A stretch of 64,000 nt of DNA from positions 1 through 64,000 of the forward strand of contig JAEUUP010000109.1 of assembly GCA_016787525.1 (NCBI GenBank), in the 5' to 3' direction. A program made the position numbers and the translations under genes. Under the pieces are notes generated by a model. It made no database searches. It saw only the letters and a list, made by a program, of their open reading frames with translations, and was not told the origin of the DNA. This document shows, one piece after another, positions 18,255 to 27,951 of the stretch (positions are counted from its first letter, which is position 1; every line of letters starts with the position of its first letter). The stretch is from Saprospiraceae bacterium (GTDB lineage: Bacteria > Bacteroidota > Bacteroidia > Chitinophagales > Saprospiraceae).

Positions 18255-18263
18255 TAACTTTGC
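18255..18263 (+). promoter_or_regulatory. -7 box for the M20 amidohydrolase
   Basis: TAACTTTGC, a match to TAnnTTTG, 15 nt before the first ATG at 18279, so the leader is very short. Confidence 0.6.
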
Positions 18264-18278
18264 AGCGAATCATATTTT

Positions 18279-19478
18279 ATGAATATCATGTTGAAAGATA
18301 AAATCCGCCTACTCGCTAAAAACTACTTCCCAGATGTCGTCTCAATGCGACGCTACTTGCATGAAAACCCTGAATTAAGCTACGAAGAGGTCGAAACAGG
18401 CAAATATGTCGCTCGAAAATTGGCTGAATACGGTATTCCTTACCAACACGGCATCGCTGATAACGGTGTTGTTGGCATCATTGAAGGGAAAAATCCGACC
18501 AAAAAAGTCATTGCGCTGAGGGCAGATATGGATGCTTTACCCATTTCTGAAAAAAACGATGTGCCTTATAAATCGAAAAACGAAGGTAAAATGCACGCTT
18601 GCGGTCACGATGCGCACACATCGAGCCTCTTGGGTGCTGCACGCATTCTGAATGAACTCAAATCCGAGTTTGAAGGTACAATAAAGCTCATTTTCCAGCC
18701 AGCCGAAGAAAAAACGCCTGGCGGTGCGTCTATTATGATTGCTGAAGGCGTTTTAGACAATCCTAAACCCCTCAGTATCATCGGTCAACACGTGCATCCG
18801 CCACTCGAAGCAGGTAAAGTGGGTTTGAAAGGTGGCATTTATATGGCTTCGAGCGATGAATTGTATTTGACAATCAGAGGTAAAGGCGGTCATGGAGCTA
18901 TGCCACAAGAAGGGATTGATACGATTTTGGTAGCGGCTCATATCATCGTCGCCTTGCAGCAAATTGTCAGCCGCAATGCCGACCCCTCAGTACCCACAGT
19001 GTTGACTTTAGGCAAAATCAACTCAACAGGCGGAGCGACCAATATCATCCCTGATGAGGTGAAAATTGAAGGCACTTTCCGTACTTTGAATGAAAAATGG
19101 CGTGCCGAAGCTAAAAAACGCATGAAAAAAATAGCTGAGGGCGTTGCAGAAGCAATGGGGGCAACCTGCGAGTTTACAATCCAACATGGCTATCCTGTTC
19201 TTTTCAACGATGAAAAACTGACAGTCAAAGTCAAAAACTTTATGATTGAATACTGTGGTGCGGATAATGTTGTTGATTTGCCGATGCGTATGACTTCCGA
19301 AGACTTTGCGTACTATTCACAAGAGATGCCCGCTTGTTTTTATCGTCTCGGTACGGGTAATCGGACGCGTGGCATCACCTCTGGTTTGCATACAGATACT
19401 TTCGATATTGAGGAAACGAGTTTAGAACTCTCTATTGGCTTGTTGGCTTGGCTGGCTTATCGAGAGTTGGATAATTGA
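18279..19478 (+). CDS. M20 family amidohydrolase (N-acyl-amino acid hydrolase type)
   Basis: 399 residues. It hydrolyses an amide bond of N-acylated amino acids or similar compounds using bound metal. Metal-binding motifs are ALRADMDALP and HACGHDAHT near 104-112, then PAEEKTPGG near 147; MTSEDFAYY and GLHTDTFD near the C-terminus complete the site. A dimerisation insert spans about 185-300. The first ATG at 18279 or the one at 18288 may be used; the promoter box is so close that either would have a short leader. Two dispersed 10-mers are read as KPLSII and DPSVPTV. The exact substrate is not clear. Confidence 0.92.
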   Translation: MNIMLKDKIRLLAKNYFPDVVSMRRYLHENPELSYEEVETGKYVARKLAEYGIPYQHGIADNGVVGIIEGKNPTKKVIALRADMDALPISEKNDVPYKSKNEGKMHACGHDAHTSSLLGAARILNELKSEFEGTIKLIFQPAEEKTPGGASIMIAEGVLDNPKPLSIIGQHVHPPLEAGKVGLKGGIYMASSDELYLTIRGKGGHGAMPQEGIDTILVAAHIIVALQQIVSRNADPSVPTVLTLGKINSTGGATNIIPDEVKIEGTFRTLNEKWRAEAKKRMKKIAEGVAEAMGATCEFTIQHGYPVLFNDEKLTVKVKNFMIEYCGADNVVDLPMRMTSEDFAYYSQEMPACFYRLGTGNRTRGITSGLHTDTFDIEETSLELSIGLLAWLAYRELDN

Positions 19479-19490
19479 AAATGATATGGA

Positions 19491-19538
19491 AACTAAAAAT
19501 CCCGAATCTTCAACAGAGAAGATTCGGGATTTTTAGTT
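19491..19538. terminator. Terminator after the M20 gene
   Basis: A 21-bp perfect stem (19491-19511 with 19518-19538) with a 6-nt loop and T-run, 12 bp after the stop codon. Confidence 0.85.
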
Positions 19539-19698
19539 TAGGATCTAATGCTTTTGCATATTTAACATTTCCCAAAGCAGCGTTTCTGCCAAAAGCAGTC
19601 TCTCAGAAAAAGGTAGCCACGAAAACTTGTTCGGAGTTGCCGTCAAGCTTCTATCATTAATCCATATCTTACTCTAACGTTCTAAACCACTATTGACT

Positions 19699-20769
19699 AT
19701 GACAATTAATCGTTCAGCTGTTGCTTCACTTGCCATCATTTCAATGTTTTTTACTTTCGCTATGTGCGTCAAAACCGATGACTCAACCGCCGAGGATGCT
19801 GTATTACTAAAAAGGTTTTTCGATGAGAATGCACCCAAAACCGAAGCATTCACTTTTAATGCCAATCAAAGCTTTACCATAACAACTTCAAAAGGTTCGA
19901 CCATTGTCTTTCCTGCCAATTCTTTGCTCGACGGAACGGGTAAAGTTGTAACAGGAATAGTTGAAGTCAGCGTCAAAGAAGTGCGTACCGCAGCGGATAT
20001 GCTCCTTTCTGACAAACCGACTGTTACAAAAGATGGTGGCGCGATGCTTATTTCTTTTGGCGAAATCAAAGTTGATGCGAGACAAAATGGGAATATATTA
20101 CGTATCCGCGATACAGTTGGCTTGAATGTGAATATGGCTTTCGTACCAAATGTGGCACAGATTCGTGAAATGCCTTTGTGGAGTGGTGATACAACTGTGT
20201 CAGTGACGACATCGGGTTTGAACTCTGAAGGGGTGAAAACGACTGTCACAAACAATTTGCCTGCCATGAAAGGCATTACTTGGTCTCAATTGAATACTTC
20301 GGCAATTGCTAATCCAACAACCAATAAAGTTAATTTTTTGCTTGATAAACTTGGGCAATGGCGCAATTGCGATGCACTTTATAATGATGTAAGACCCAAA
20401 ACGACTGTTTTAGGCTATTTTAGCACGCATTTTAACAATGCAACAATGTCAACTTATCAAGGGTTTGCACCATCAAGCTTGTTTTTCAAACCTAAGGGTC
20501 AGAATATACTTATTAAATTATACAACCTTATTGTAACACCAGCGGCAGGTAAAGAAGGCTTTTATAGCTACGAAAACAGCATACCGATTGGAATGGAAGG
20601 GACATTTTTGGCCATTTCTACATTAGATGGTAAATTTTATGCCGATATGAAAGACGTAACAATCACTGCACCCGCCTCTGGGAAGACATTTATGGGTATA
20701 AGTTTCAGCCCTATCGAAGTATCCGAAGCCAATTTACTGACAAAGATTAATTTATTGAACAGTAAATAA
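19699..20769 (+). CDS. Hypothetical lipoprotein with a ZU5-like beta domain
   Basis: 356 residues from ATG 19699. The signal peptide ends at FTFAMC with the lipobox Cys at residue 23. Residues about 55-150 (FTITTSKGSTIVFPANSLLD, then TGIVEVSVKEV, then SFGEIKVDA) resemble the ZU5-like beta-sandwich seen in many surface proteins of this phylum; the rest is beta-rich with no motif I know. Likely an outer-membrane lipoprotein. It contains no dispersed 10-mer and lies in the longest stretch without an exact copy (18993-22932). Confidence 0.7.
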   Translation: MTINRSAVASLAIISMFFTFAMCVKTDDSTAEDAVLLKRFFDENAPKTEAFTFNANQSFTITTSKGSTIVFPANSLLDGTGKVVTGIVEVSVKEVRTAADMLLSDKPTVTKDGGAMLISFGEIKVDARQNGNILRIRDTVGLNVNMAFVPNVAQIREMPLWSGDTTVSVTTSGLNSEGVKTTVTNNLPAMKGITWSQLNTSAIANPTTNKVNFLLDKLGQWRNCDALYNDVRPKTTVLGYFSTHFNNATMSTYQGFAPSSLFFKPKGQNILIKLYNLIVTPAAGKEGFYSYENSIPIGMEGTFLAISTLDGKFYADMKDVTITAPASGKTFMGISFSPIEVSEANLLTKINLLNSK

Positions 20770-21108
20770 GTTATCATGGGCGAATGATAACGAAAGGATT
20801 CTTGATTGGGAGGAATATGATAGGGTTTAGCCGAAGCCTCCTCAGTATGTGTCATACCGCCACCATTCGGCACAACCTTTCCCAAACCTCCACAAACGCC
20901 AAGTCAAAAAATGGCATTGAGGTAGTCTCAAAAGGTAGAGGTTATTTTTTCAATAGAATAATGTTTAGTTTTGAACATGTAAAACTTACTAAATTTTAAA
21001 AATATAGTAAGTTTTACATGTTCACTGAATTATATACTGCTAAAAATCACAATGTTTTTTTGCTCAAAACTGGCTTAATATCTTTTGAAATAAGCTCTTT
21101 TTCACAGT
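20770..21108. other. Gap between convergent genes with a terminator hairpin
   Basis: About 340 bp without a credible gene. Arms 20973-20991 and 21005-21023 form a perfect 19-bp stem with a 13-nt loop, likely a shared terminator. A one-mismatch 10-mer (CTCCTCAGTA) lies at 20838-20847. A short open frame at 20784-20999 has no recognisable features. Confidence 0.6.
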
Positions 21109-23052
21109 TTAAACAGTAGTTTTCTTAGACATTTTTTTAGGCTTTTCGACTTCACGACATTTGAAAACCATTGTTGCTAAAGGTGCAAGCGTCACGTTCA
21201 GATATTGTGTATGACCATGTTTTTCGCCTTTTTTCGTCTTTAGAGTACCTTCATTCAGCACATTCGAACCGCCGTATTGGGTCGCATCCGTATTCAAAAG
21301 TTCTACCCACTTACCGCCTTTAGGGACACCCAATTCATAGCTGTTGACGACCTGTGGTGTCATGTTGCATACGACTAAAATATCCTGACTGTCGTCATTT
21401 GCCTTACGCAAGTAAGCGATGACTGAGTTTTGCGTATCGTCGTAAGACACCCAAGCAAAGCCGTCAGAATCGAAGGCGCGTTCATAAATGGCTGGTTCTG
21501 ATTTATTCAAACCATTTAAATCTTTCATCAACGTTTGGATGCCTTTGTGGTTGGGCGAATCCAAAAGCCACCAATCCAATTGGCGTTCAAAAGCCCATTC
21601 GCCACCTTGTCCAAATTCGCCACCCATGAATACCAAGCGAGTGCCAGGGTGTGTGAACATATAGCCAAACATCAAGCGCAGATTAGCAAATTGTTGCCAC
21701 TCATCGCCAGGCATTCGTGTCAACAAAGAACCTTTGCCATAAACCACCTCATCGTGACTGAGGGGTAGCATAAAATTCTCACTAAAACCATAGACGATAC
21801 TGAAAGTGATTTCGTTTTGATGCCATTTGCGATAAATAGGCGGTCGTTTGAAGAAGTTTAACGTATCGTGCATCCAGCCCATCATCCATTTTTGACTAAA
21901 ACCTAAACCACCCATCCAAGTCGGACGGCTGACCATCGGGAATGCTGTGGATTCTTCCGCAATAGTGACCGCTGCGGGGTAGTTGGTAAACACGGTTTCG
22001 TTGAATTCTTTCAAGAAAGCAATGGCTTCTAAGTTTTCGCGACCCCCGAAATGGTTTGGAATCCATTCGCCTTCCTTGCGACTGTAGTCGAGATACAACA
22101 TCGAAGCAACCGCATCCACCCGCAAACCATCTGCATGAAATTTATCCATCCAGAAGAGTGCGCTCGAAATCAAAAAGCAGCGTACTTCATTTCTATTATA
22201 ATTGTAAATCGCTGATTTCCAATCTGGATGATACCCTAAGCGCGGGTCAGCATGTTCATAAAGGTGAGTGCCATCGAAGTCATACAAACCATGCGCATCC
22301 ATTGGAAAATGGCTCGGTACCCAATCTAAAATAACACCTACACCTGCTTTGTGAAAAGCCTCAACTAAGTGCATAAAATCTTGAGGTGTACCAAAACGAC
22401 TCGAAGGCGCAAAATAACCCAAAGTTTGATAACCCCATGAAGGTTCATAAGGGTGTTCCATAATTGGCATAAATTCGATGTGCGTAAAGCCCATTTCAGC
22501 CACATAAGGAACCAAATGCTCCGCCATTTCGCGATATGTCAGTGAGCGATTACCTTCATAGCTATTGCGTTTCCAAGAACCAGCGTGAACTTCATAAACC
22601 GTCATAGGCTGTGGTTTGCCAGCTTTAGCCAATTGTTTTTCTTGCCATTCACTGTCGTGCCATTCAAAATCTAAATCCCAAACGATGCTGGCAGTTTGAG
22701 GGGGTGTTTCCCACATAAAGGCATAAGGGTCTGTTTTTTCGAGCAAACGACCATCATTCGTCCAAATACAGTACTTATAAATATCGCCTTTTTGGGCTTC
22801 TGGAATAAATACCTCCCAGATACCAGAGCCATCCCAACGCGATTGGGCTATATGCGTTGTTTTATTCCAGTAATTGAAACTACCGATAACGCTTACCTGA
22901 CGGGCATTGGGTGCCCAAACAGCAAAAAAGACCCCCTCAGTACCTTCGTCATTTTTGACGATGTGGGACCCCAATTTCTCATAAGCTCGGAACAATTTGC
23001 CCGATTTGAAGAGATAAATATCGAAATCTGTAAAAAGGCTAAATGATTTCAT
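21109..23052 (-). CDS. glgB: 1,4-alpha-glucan branching enzyme
   Basis: 647 residues. It forms alpha-1,6 branches in glycogen. N-terminal CBM48 domain at about 25-120 (FAVWAPNARQVSVIGSFNYW), GH13 barrel at about 130-500 with HADGLRVDAV (catalytic Asp near 314) and AEESTAFP (acid/base Glu near 366), and a C-terminal beta domain. It ends in a Lys-rich tail. No other glycogen gene is adjacent. It is divergent from carA; a minus-strand -7 box TACTTTTG lies at 23118-23125. One exact 10-mer is read as GTEGVF in the CBM48 domain and a one-mismatch copy lies at 21756. Confidence 0.95.
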   Translation of the reverse strand: MKSFSLFTDFDIYLFKSGKLFRAYEKLGSHIVKNDEGTEGVFFAVWAPNARQVSVIGSFNYWNKTTHIAQSRWDGSGIWEVFIPEAQKGDIYKYCIWTNDGRLLEKTDPYAFMWETPPQTASIVWDLDFEWHDSEWQEKQLAKAGKPQPMTVYEVHAGSWKRNSYEGNRSLTYREMAEHLVPYVAEMGFTHIEFMPIMEHPYEPSWGYQTLGYFAPSSRFGTPQDFMHLVEAFHKAGVGVILDWVPSHFPMDAHGLYDFDGTHLYEHADPRLGYHPDWKSAIYNYNRNEVRCFLISSALFWMDKFHADGLRVDAVASMLYLDYSRKEGEWIPNHFGGRENLEAIAFLKEFNETVFTNYPAAVTIAEESTAFPMVSRPTWMGGLGFSQKWMMGWMHDTLNFFKRPPIYRKWHQNEITFSIVYGFSENFMLPLSHDEVVYGKGSLLTRMPGDEWQQFANLRLMFGYMFTHPGTRLVFMGGEFGQGGEWAFERQLDWWLLDSPNHKGIQTLMKDLNGLNKSEPAIYERAFDSDGFAWVSYDDTQNSVIAYLRKANDDSQDILVVCNMTPQVVNSYELGVPKGGKWVELLNTDATQYGGSNVLNEGTLKTKKGEKHGHTQYLNVTLAPLATMVFKCREVEKPKKMSKKTTV

Positions 23053-23117
23053 AAATATTGGTTGTTGATTCTTAGTTATACATTCTTGTTGTTTGTTGGT
23101 TCTGTTTTACCACTTGA

Positions 23118-23125
23118 CAAAAGTA
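23118..23125 (-). promoter_or_regulatory. -7 box for glgB
   Basis: Reads TACTTTTG on the minus strand, about 65 nt before the glgB ATG, in the divergent region shared with carA. A dispersed 10-mer with an 8-G run lies just upstream at 23143. Confidence 0.45.
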
Positions 23126-23207
23126 GAAAAAAATATGCGTTATACTGAGGGGGGGGATTTTTTTTAAAAATTAAAATTGAAAACTAAAAAAATCAGTCCA
23201 TAGCTGC

Positions 23208-23216
23208 TACCTTTGC
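23208..23216 (+). promoter_or_regulatory. -7 box for carA
   Basis: TACCTTTGC, a match to the phylum's -7 consensus, 34 nt before the carA ATG. Confidence 0.6.
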
Positions 23217-23250
23217 GCCCTAATTAAATGTCACCAATTAATTAGCAAAA

Positions 23251-24357
23251 ATGAGCGAATCTACTTCTCGCACTCCAGCCGTTCTGATGCTCGCCGATGG
23301 CACTGTCTGGCATGGTAAAGCCGCTGGCAAAATAGGTACAACCACTGGCGAAATCTGCTTCAACACAGGCATGACGGGCTATCAAGAAATCTTTACAGAC
23401 CCTTCTTATTTCGGTCAAATCCTCGTCACTACCAATGTTCACATTGGCAATTATGGTACTAAAAAAACAGAAGTCGAATCCGACGATATGAAAATCGCGG
23501 GTTTGATTTGTAAGACATTCAACGTGTCTTATTCACGCGCCCAAGCTGATACCGACATTCAAACCTATTTCAATACTGAGGGGGTAGTTGGTATCTCTGA
23601 TGTAGATACGCGTGAGATTGTACGGCACATTAGGGACAAAGGGGCGATGAATGCCATCATTTCGAGCGAAATCACTGATTTGGAAGAGCTAAAAAAACGC
23701 CTTGATGCTGTGCCAAGTATGGATGGCTTGGAGCTGTCTTCTTTGGTAACGACTCAAGAACCCTATTTTATTGGGGACGAAAGCACTGCCAAGTACCGTG
23801 TCGCCACGCTCGACTTCGGCGTTAAAAAAGCTATTCTCAATAATTTTGCTAAACGTGGATGTTTTGTCAAAGTTTTTCCTGCCAAAACTCCTTTTGCAGA
23901 AATAGCTGCTTGGAATCCTGATGGTTTTTTCCTGTCTAATGGTCCAGGCGATCCTGGAGCTATGGACTACGCAGTTGAAACGGTTAAAGAAATCTTGAAA
24001 ACGGGTAAACCGACTTTTGGTATCTGTTTGGGGCATCAGTTATTGGCTCGCGCACTCGATGTACCCACCTACAAAATGCACAATGGTCATCGTGGCATCA
24101 ACCACCCTGTTCTGAATGTTGTGACGGGTCGTTGCGAAGTCACAAGTCAAAATCACGGATTTGGTGTTGACCCTAAAGTAGTGCGTGCTAAAGCAGCTAC
24201 TATTGACATTACACATATTAACTTAAATGACGATACAATTGAAGGCATAAAAGTGAAAGGGAAACCTGCTTTTTCGGTACAATATCACCCTGAAGCATCT
24301 CCAGGTCCTCACGACGCACAATACCTTTTCGACGATTTTGTGCAATTGATGAACTAA
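23251..24357 (+). CDS. carA: Carbamoyl-phosphate synthase, small (glutaminase) subunit
   Basis: 368 residues. It hydrolyses glutamine and passes ammonia to the large subunit CarB for carbamoyl phosphate, feeding arginine and pyrimidines. The N-terminal half is the CarA-specific domain (LADGTVWHGKAAG, FNTGMTGYQEI). The C-terminal half is a class I glutamine amidotransferase with the nucleophile Cys in GICLGHQ near 259 and the His/Glu pair in QYHPEASPGP. carB is not next to it. One dispersed 10-mer is read as NTEGVVG. Confidence 0.96.
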   Translation: MSESTSRTPAVLMLADGTVWHGKAAGKIGTTTGEICFNTGMTGYQEIFTDPSYFGQILVTTNVHIGNYGTKKTEVESDDMKIAGLICKTFNVSYSRAQADTDIQTYFNTEGVVGISDVDTREIVRHIRDKGAMNAIISSEITDLEELKKRLDAVPSMDGLELSSLVTTQEPYFIGDESTAKYRVATLDFGVKKAILNNFAKRGCFVKVFPAKTPFAEIAAWNPDGFFLSNGPGDPGAMDYAVETVKEILKTGKPTFGICLGHQLLARALDVPTYKMHNGHRGINHPVLNVVTGRCEVTSQNHGFGVDPKVVRAKAATIDITHINLNDDTIEGIKVKGKPAFSVQYHPEASPGPHDAQYLFDDFVQLMN

Positions 24358-24377
24358 TTCTCTGTGATTTAAACAGA

Positions 24378-24426
24378 ATTATAGAGCAAGGTCTATTTTT
24401 CAAAAAATAGAAACTTGCTCTATAAT
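24378..24426. terminator. carA terminator
   Basis: Arms 24378-24390 and 24414-24426 pair perfectly over 13 bp; pairing continues inward with small mismatches. It lies 20 bp after the carA stop. Confidence 0.7.
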
Positions 24427-24541
24427 ACGTTTTATAAGATTATTTAAAAAATATTATTCCGAAATTTTCGCCCTTTTAAAATTTTTTATTTGTTTTGCAC
24501 ACCTTCAATCCTGCCAATCTATTAATACATATAGATAACGC

Positions 24542-24550
24542 TATATTTGC
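24542..24550 (+). promoter_or_regulatory. -7 box for adk
   Basis: TATATTTGC, a match to TAnnTTTG, 38 nt before the adk ATG. Confidence 0.5.
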
Positions 24551-24588
24551 TTCATTATAATACTTAAATGAAAAATTAGAAACAAACA

Positions 24589-25164
24589 ATGCTTAATTTA
24601 ATACTTTTTGGTCCTCCGGGTTCGGGCAAAGGCACACAAGCTGCCAAATTGATTGAAAAATATAACTTATTTCACATCTCGACAGGTGATATGTTTCGCT
24701 ATGAATTGTCTAACAACACAGAGTTAGGGCAACTCGCACGCAGTTATATGGATAAAGGTCAACTTGTACCAGATAGTGTCACGATTTCGATGCTACAGAA
24801 ACGTGTGGAAGACAATCCTAATGTGAAAGGTTTCATTTTTGATGGTTTTCCACGCACGACTGCACAAGCAGAAGCTCTCGATACATTCCTTTCAGAAAGC
24901 GGGCAATCTATTGCAGGCTTGATAGAGTTGGTTGTAAATGAAGATGAGATTGTCAAACGCATTTTACTGAGGGGGGCATCTTCGGGTCGTGCCGATGACA
25001 ATGACGAAGCCATAATTCGCAATCGTTTCGAAGAATATCGTAACAAAACAACACCTGTTGGTATCCATTATGCTGCTTTAGGTAAGGCGCATAAAATCGA
25101 AGGTGTAGGCAGTATCGAAGAAATATTTGATAAACTTTGTGAAACCATTGATAGCTTACAGTAA
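24589..25164 (+). CDS. adk: Adenylate kinase
   Basis: 191 residues. It interconverts ATP, AMP and two ADP. P-loop GPPGSGKGT at residues 8-16, AMP-binding STGDMFR near 31, and the LID-side motif LLRGASSGRADD near 126. This is the short-LID form with no zinc-finger Cys. The dispersed 10-mer at 24965 encodes LRG of the conserved nucleotide-binding arginine motif and uses AGG for Arg, so the repeat coincides with a functional residue rather than a variable loop. Confidence 0.97.
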   Translation: MLNLILFGPPGSGKGTQAAKLIEKYNLFHISTGDMFRYELSNNTELGQLARSYMDKGQLVPDSVTISMLQKRVEDNPNVKGFIFDGFPRTTAQAEALDTFLSESGQSIAGLIELVVNEDEIVKRILLRGASSGRADDNDEAIIRNRFEEYRNKTTPVGIHYAALGKAHKIEGVGSIEEIFDKLCETIDSLQ

Positions 25165-25182
25165 ACAATACTTGTATAGAAT

Positions 25183-25230
25183 AAAGAAAAATCCCGAATA
25201 CACATGACACAGCATTCGGGATTTTTCTTT
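25183..25230. terminator. adk terminator
   Basis: A 17-bp perfect stem (25183-25199 with 25214-25230) ending in a T-run, 18 bp after the adk stop. Confidence 0.8.
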
Positions 25231-25248
25231 GTCTCGGCACATTAAAAA

Positions 25249-25282
25249 ATCCGCAACGTTCAATAAATGAACCGTTGCGGAT
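25249..25282. terminator. gap terminator
   Basis: A 10-bp perfect stem (25249-25258 with 25273-25282). On the minus strand it is followed by a run of T, which fits termination of the gap transcript. Confidence 0.6.
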
Positions 25283-25314
25283 ATTGAAGATATTTTTCGT
25301 TTCTATTTCGCAAT

Positions 25315-26331
<1,017 letters not shown>

Positions 26332-26369
26332 TTATTTATGTTATACAATATATTTACTGGTTGGAAGAG

Positions 26370-26390
26370 TTAGTTTAGATACTAAACTAA
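26370..26390. promoter_or_regulatory. Palindrome upstream of gap, possible operator
   Basis: TTAGTTTAG (26370-26378), a 3-bp spacer, then CTAAACTAA (26382-26390): a perfect 9-bp inverted repeat in the leader or promoter region of gap. This size and symmetry fit a dimeric regulator site, but no regulator is known here; it could be chance in AT-rich DNA. The rest of the 340-bp gap between gap and tRNA-Glu holds no gene. Confidence 0.35.
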
Positions 26391-26594
26391 AACTTAGTGT
26401 AAAAGTACCACAAAGTTTTTTTAACCTGTTAGTCTTTTCGCTAATTTTTTTTCGTTTAATATCAAAAAACCATTTTTAAGAAATTTTATATTGTTTTATT
26501 CCTTTTTTCAGCAAAAATATGTGCTTTTTGTCATTTAAACACGGTTTAAATCGAAAAGTTGAAAATAGAATTTTAAAAAAAATTGAAAAAAAAG

Positions 26595-26626
26595 TTTGAC
26601 ATTTGAAACAAGGGTTTTACCTTTGC
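26595..26626 (+). promoter_or_regulatory. Promoter of tRNA-Glu
   Basis: TTTG at 26595-26598, 19 nt, then TACCTTTGC at 26618-26626: a near-ideal Bacteroidota -33/-7 pair, 28 nt before the tRNA. Confidence 0.8.
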
Positions 26627-26654
26627 ATCGCTTTCGACGGAGAAAGAGAATTTT

Positions 26655-26726
26655 GGCCCGTTCGTCTATCGGTTAGGACTCAAGATTTTCATTCTTGCAA
26701 GAGGGGTTCGACTCCCCTACGGGCTA
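26655..26726 (+). tRNA. tRNA-Glu (anticodon TTC)
   Basis: Full cloverleaf: acceptor 26655-26661 pairs with 26719-26725 (one G-U pair), anticodon stem CAAGA/TCTTG with loop TTTTCAT giving anticodon TTC at 26688-26690, and a T-arm with GAGGGGTTCGACTCCCC. Discriminator A at 26726. CCA is not encoded. The next gene, rpiB, starts 75 bp later. Confidence 0.95.
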
Positions 26727-26801
26727 CATCAAAAGGGCGTAATTAATTGTTTATCAATTGGTTGCGCCTTTTTCATTTTTCTATGCTATAAATCCTCTTT
26801 T

Positions 26802-27242
26802 ATGAAAATATCTACTATTGCTATTGGTTGTGACCACGCAGGTTTCCCATTCAAAAATCCGATCATTACACATCTAAAAAATCAGGGTTACGAAGTGCTT
26901 GATTTCGGTACACATGGCACCCCCTCAGTAGATTATCCCGATTTTGCACATCCGACTGCCTCTGCTGTCGAATCGGCGCAAGCTCAACGAGGCATTTTAA
27001 TCTGTGGCAGTGGCAATGGCGTGGCACTTTCTGCCAATAAACACGAATCTATTCGCTGTGGTTTGGCATGGAATGAGGAGGTTGCTTCCCTCGTGCGTCA
27101 ACACAATGATGCCAATATGATTGCTCTCCCTGCGCGTTTCATCACATTAGAAACCGCTTTGAATATTGTCAATACATTTTTGTCAACCGATTTTGAAGGT
27201 GGTCGCCATGCTATAAGAGTCGGTAAGATTACATGTGGATGA
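26802..27242 (+). CDS. rpiB: Ribose 5-phosphate isomerase B
   Basis: 146 residues. It interconverts ribose 5-phosphate and ribulose 5-phosphate in the pentose phosphate pathway. GCDHAGFPFK at residues 8-17 and CGSGNGVALSANK near 67-79 hold the catalytic Cys and the phosphate-binding loop; HNDANMIALPARF near 106 completes the LacAB/RpiB signature. One 10-mer is read as TPSVDYP. Its stop is 14 bp from the stop of the convergent gene, and that spacer is nearly filled by another 10-mer (27245-27254). Confidence 0.95.
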   Translation: MKISTIAIGCDHAGFPFKNPIITHLKNQGYEVLDFGTHGTPSVDYPDFAHPTASAVESAQAQRGILICGSGNGVALSANKHESIRCGLAWNEEVASLVRQHNDANMIALPARFITLETALNIVNTFLSTDFEGGRHAIRVGKITCG

Positions 27243-27256
27243 CATACTGAGGGGTA

Positions 27257-27922
27257 TCAACGTGCCATTTCTTCTACAACAGTACACCAAAACAAAGCGA
27301 CACGAGCTGACGGCTCGTCTGCTAAACCTGTTTTTTTGAGAATCTCAAAGGCTCTGTTGTAGAGCTGGGATGATGCTTTCAGCGGTAGTTCAGAGAGTAT
27401 TTTTATACCTGCAACTTCGCTTTGTGCCATTTTAGGCAGGGTAAAAGGCTTTTTTATCAGTTTTTGCCATTCTAGATTTTGCTCTGCCAACCACATACCA
27501 CGTTCTCCCAATATCAGTCGGATGCTTGGCAACCATGCTTTGTCAAGTAGCTCAGGCAATAGTTCAACAGGTACAATTTTATGATTAAGAACAGCACATT
27601 CGGCGACTAAATTGAAAAATGGAATCTGCAAATAAGCGAAAATAGGCACTTTTTTATCCAAAACATCTTTCACGTATTTAGTTGCTTTGGGAGACATATA
27701 CGATTTTGTCTCTTTGGGACACACGGTAGGTAATATATGTCGAAATGGCGTAAGTGGATAACCCGCTTTGTGTGCCAAAGTCAACATGCCGACAACCAAA
27801 AGAACGGCTTCTGTCGCATCATCAGTTTCGATGCTCATTTTCCTCATATTTTCGAGTGTTGATACTGAGGGGGTCACTCGATTGGTACCAAGTAAGGCGG
27901 TTTTGTATAAATCTTGCCACAT
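27257..27922 (-). CDS. DUF5691-like protein, short form
   Basis: 221 residues from ATG 27922 (MWQDLYKTALLGTNR). The opening resembles the start of DUF5691 proteins, and WLPSIRLILGERGMWLAEQN resembles another conserved part. DUF5691 proteins are usually around twice this length, so this is either a short branch or a gene cut at the C-terminus; the stop falls 14 bp before the rpiB stop. It lies 29 bp downstream of the DUF2779 gene and is probably co-transcribed with it. Function unknown. Confidence 0.65.
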   Translation of the reverse strand: MWQDLYKTALLGTNRVTPSVSTLENMRKMSIETDDATEAVLLVVGMLTLAHKAGYPLTPFRHILPTVCPKETKSYMSPKATKYVKDVLDKKVPIFAYLQIPFFNLVAECAVLNHKIVPVELLPELLDKAWLPSIRLILGERGMWLAEQNLEWQKLIKKPFTLPKMAQSEVAGIKILSELPLKASSQLYNRAFEILKKTGLADEPSARVALFWCTVVEEMAR

Positions 27923-27951
27923 TTTAACACAAAATATTATCAATCAATAAT

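Noticed and set aside
20784..20999. A 71-codon frame between the lipoprotein and glgB.
   Set aside because: It has no family features or promoter and runs into a hairpin stem at its end.
22696..22707. TTTGAGGGGG in glgB as another repeat copy.
   Set aside because: It has two mismatches to the core and such matches are expected by chance.
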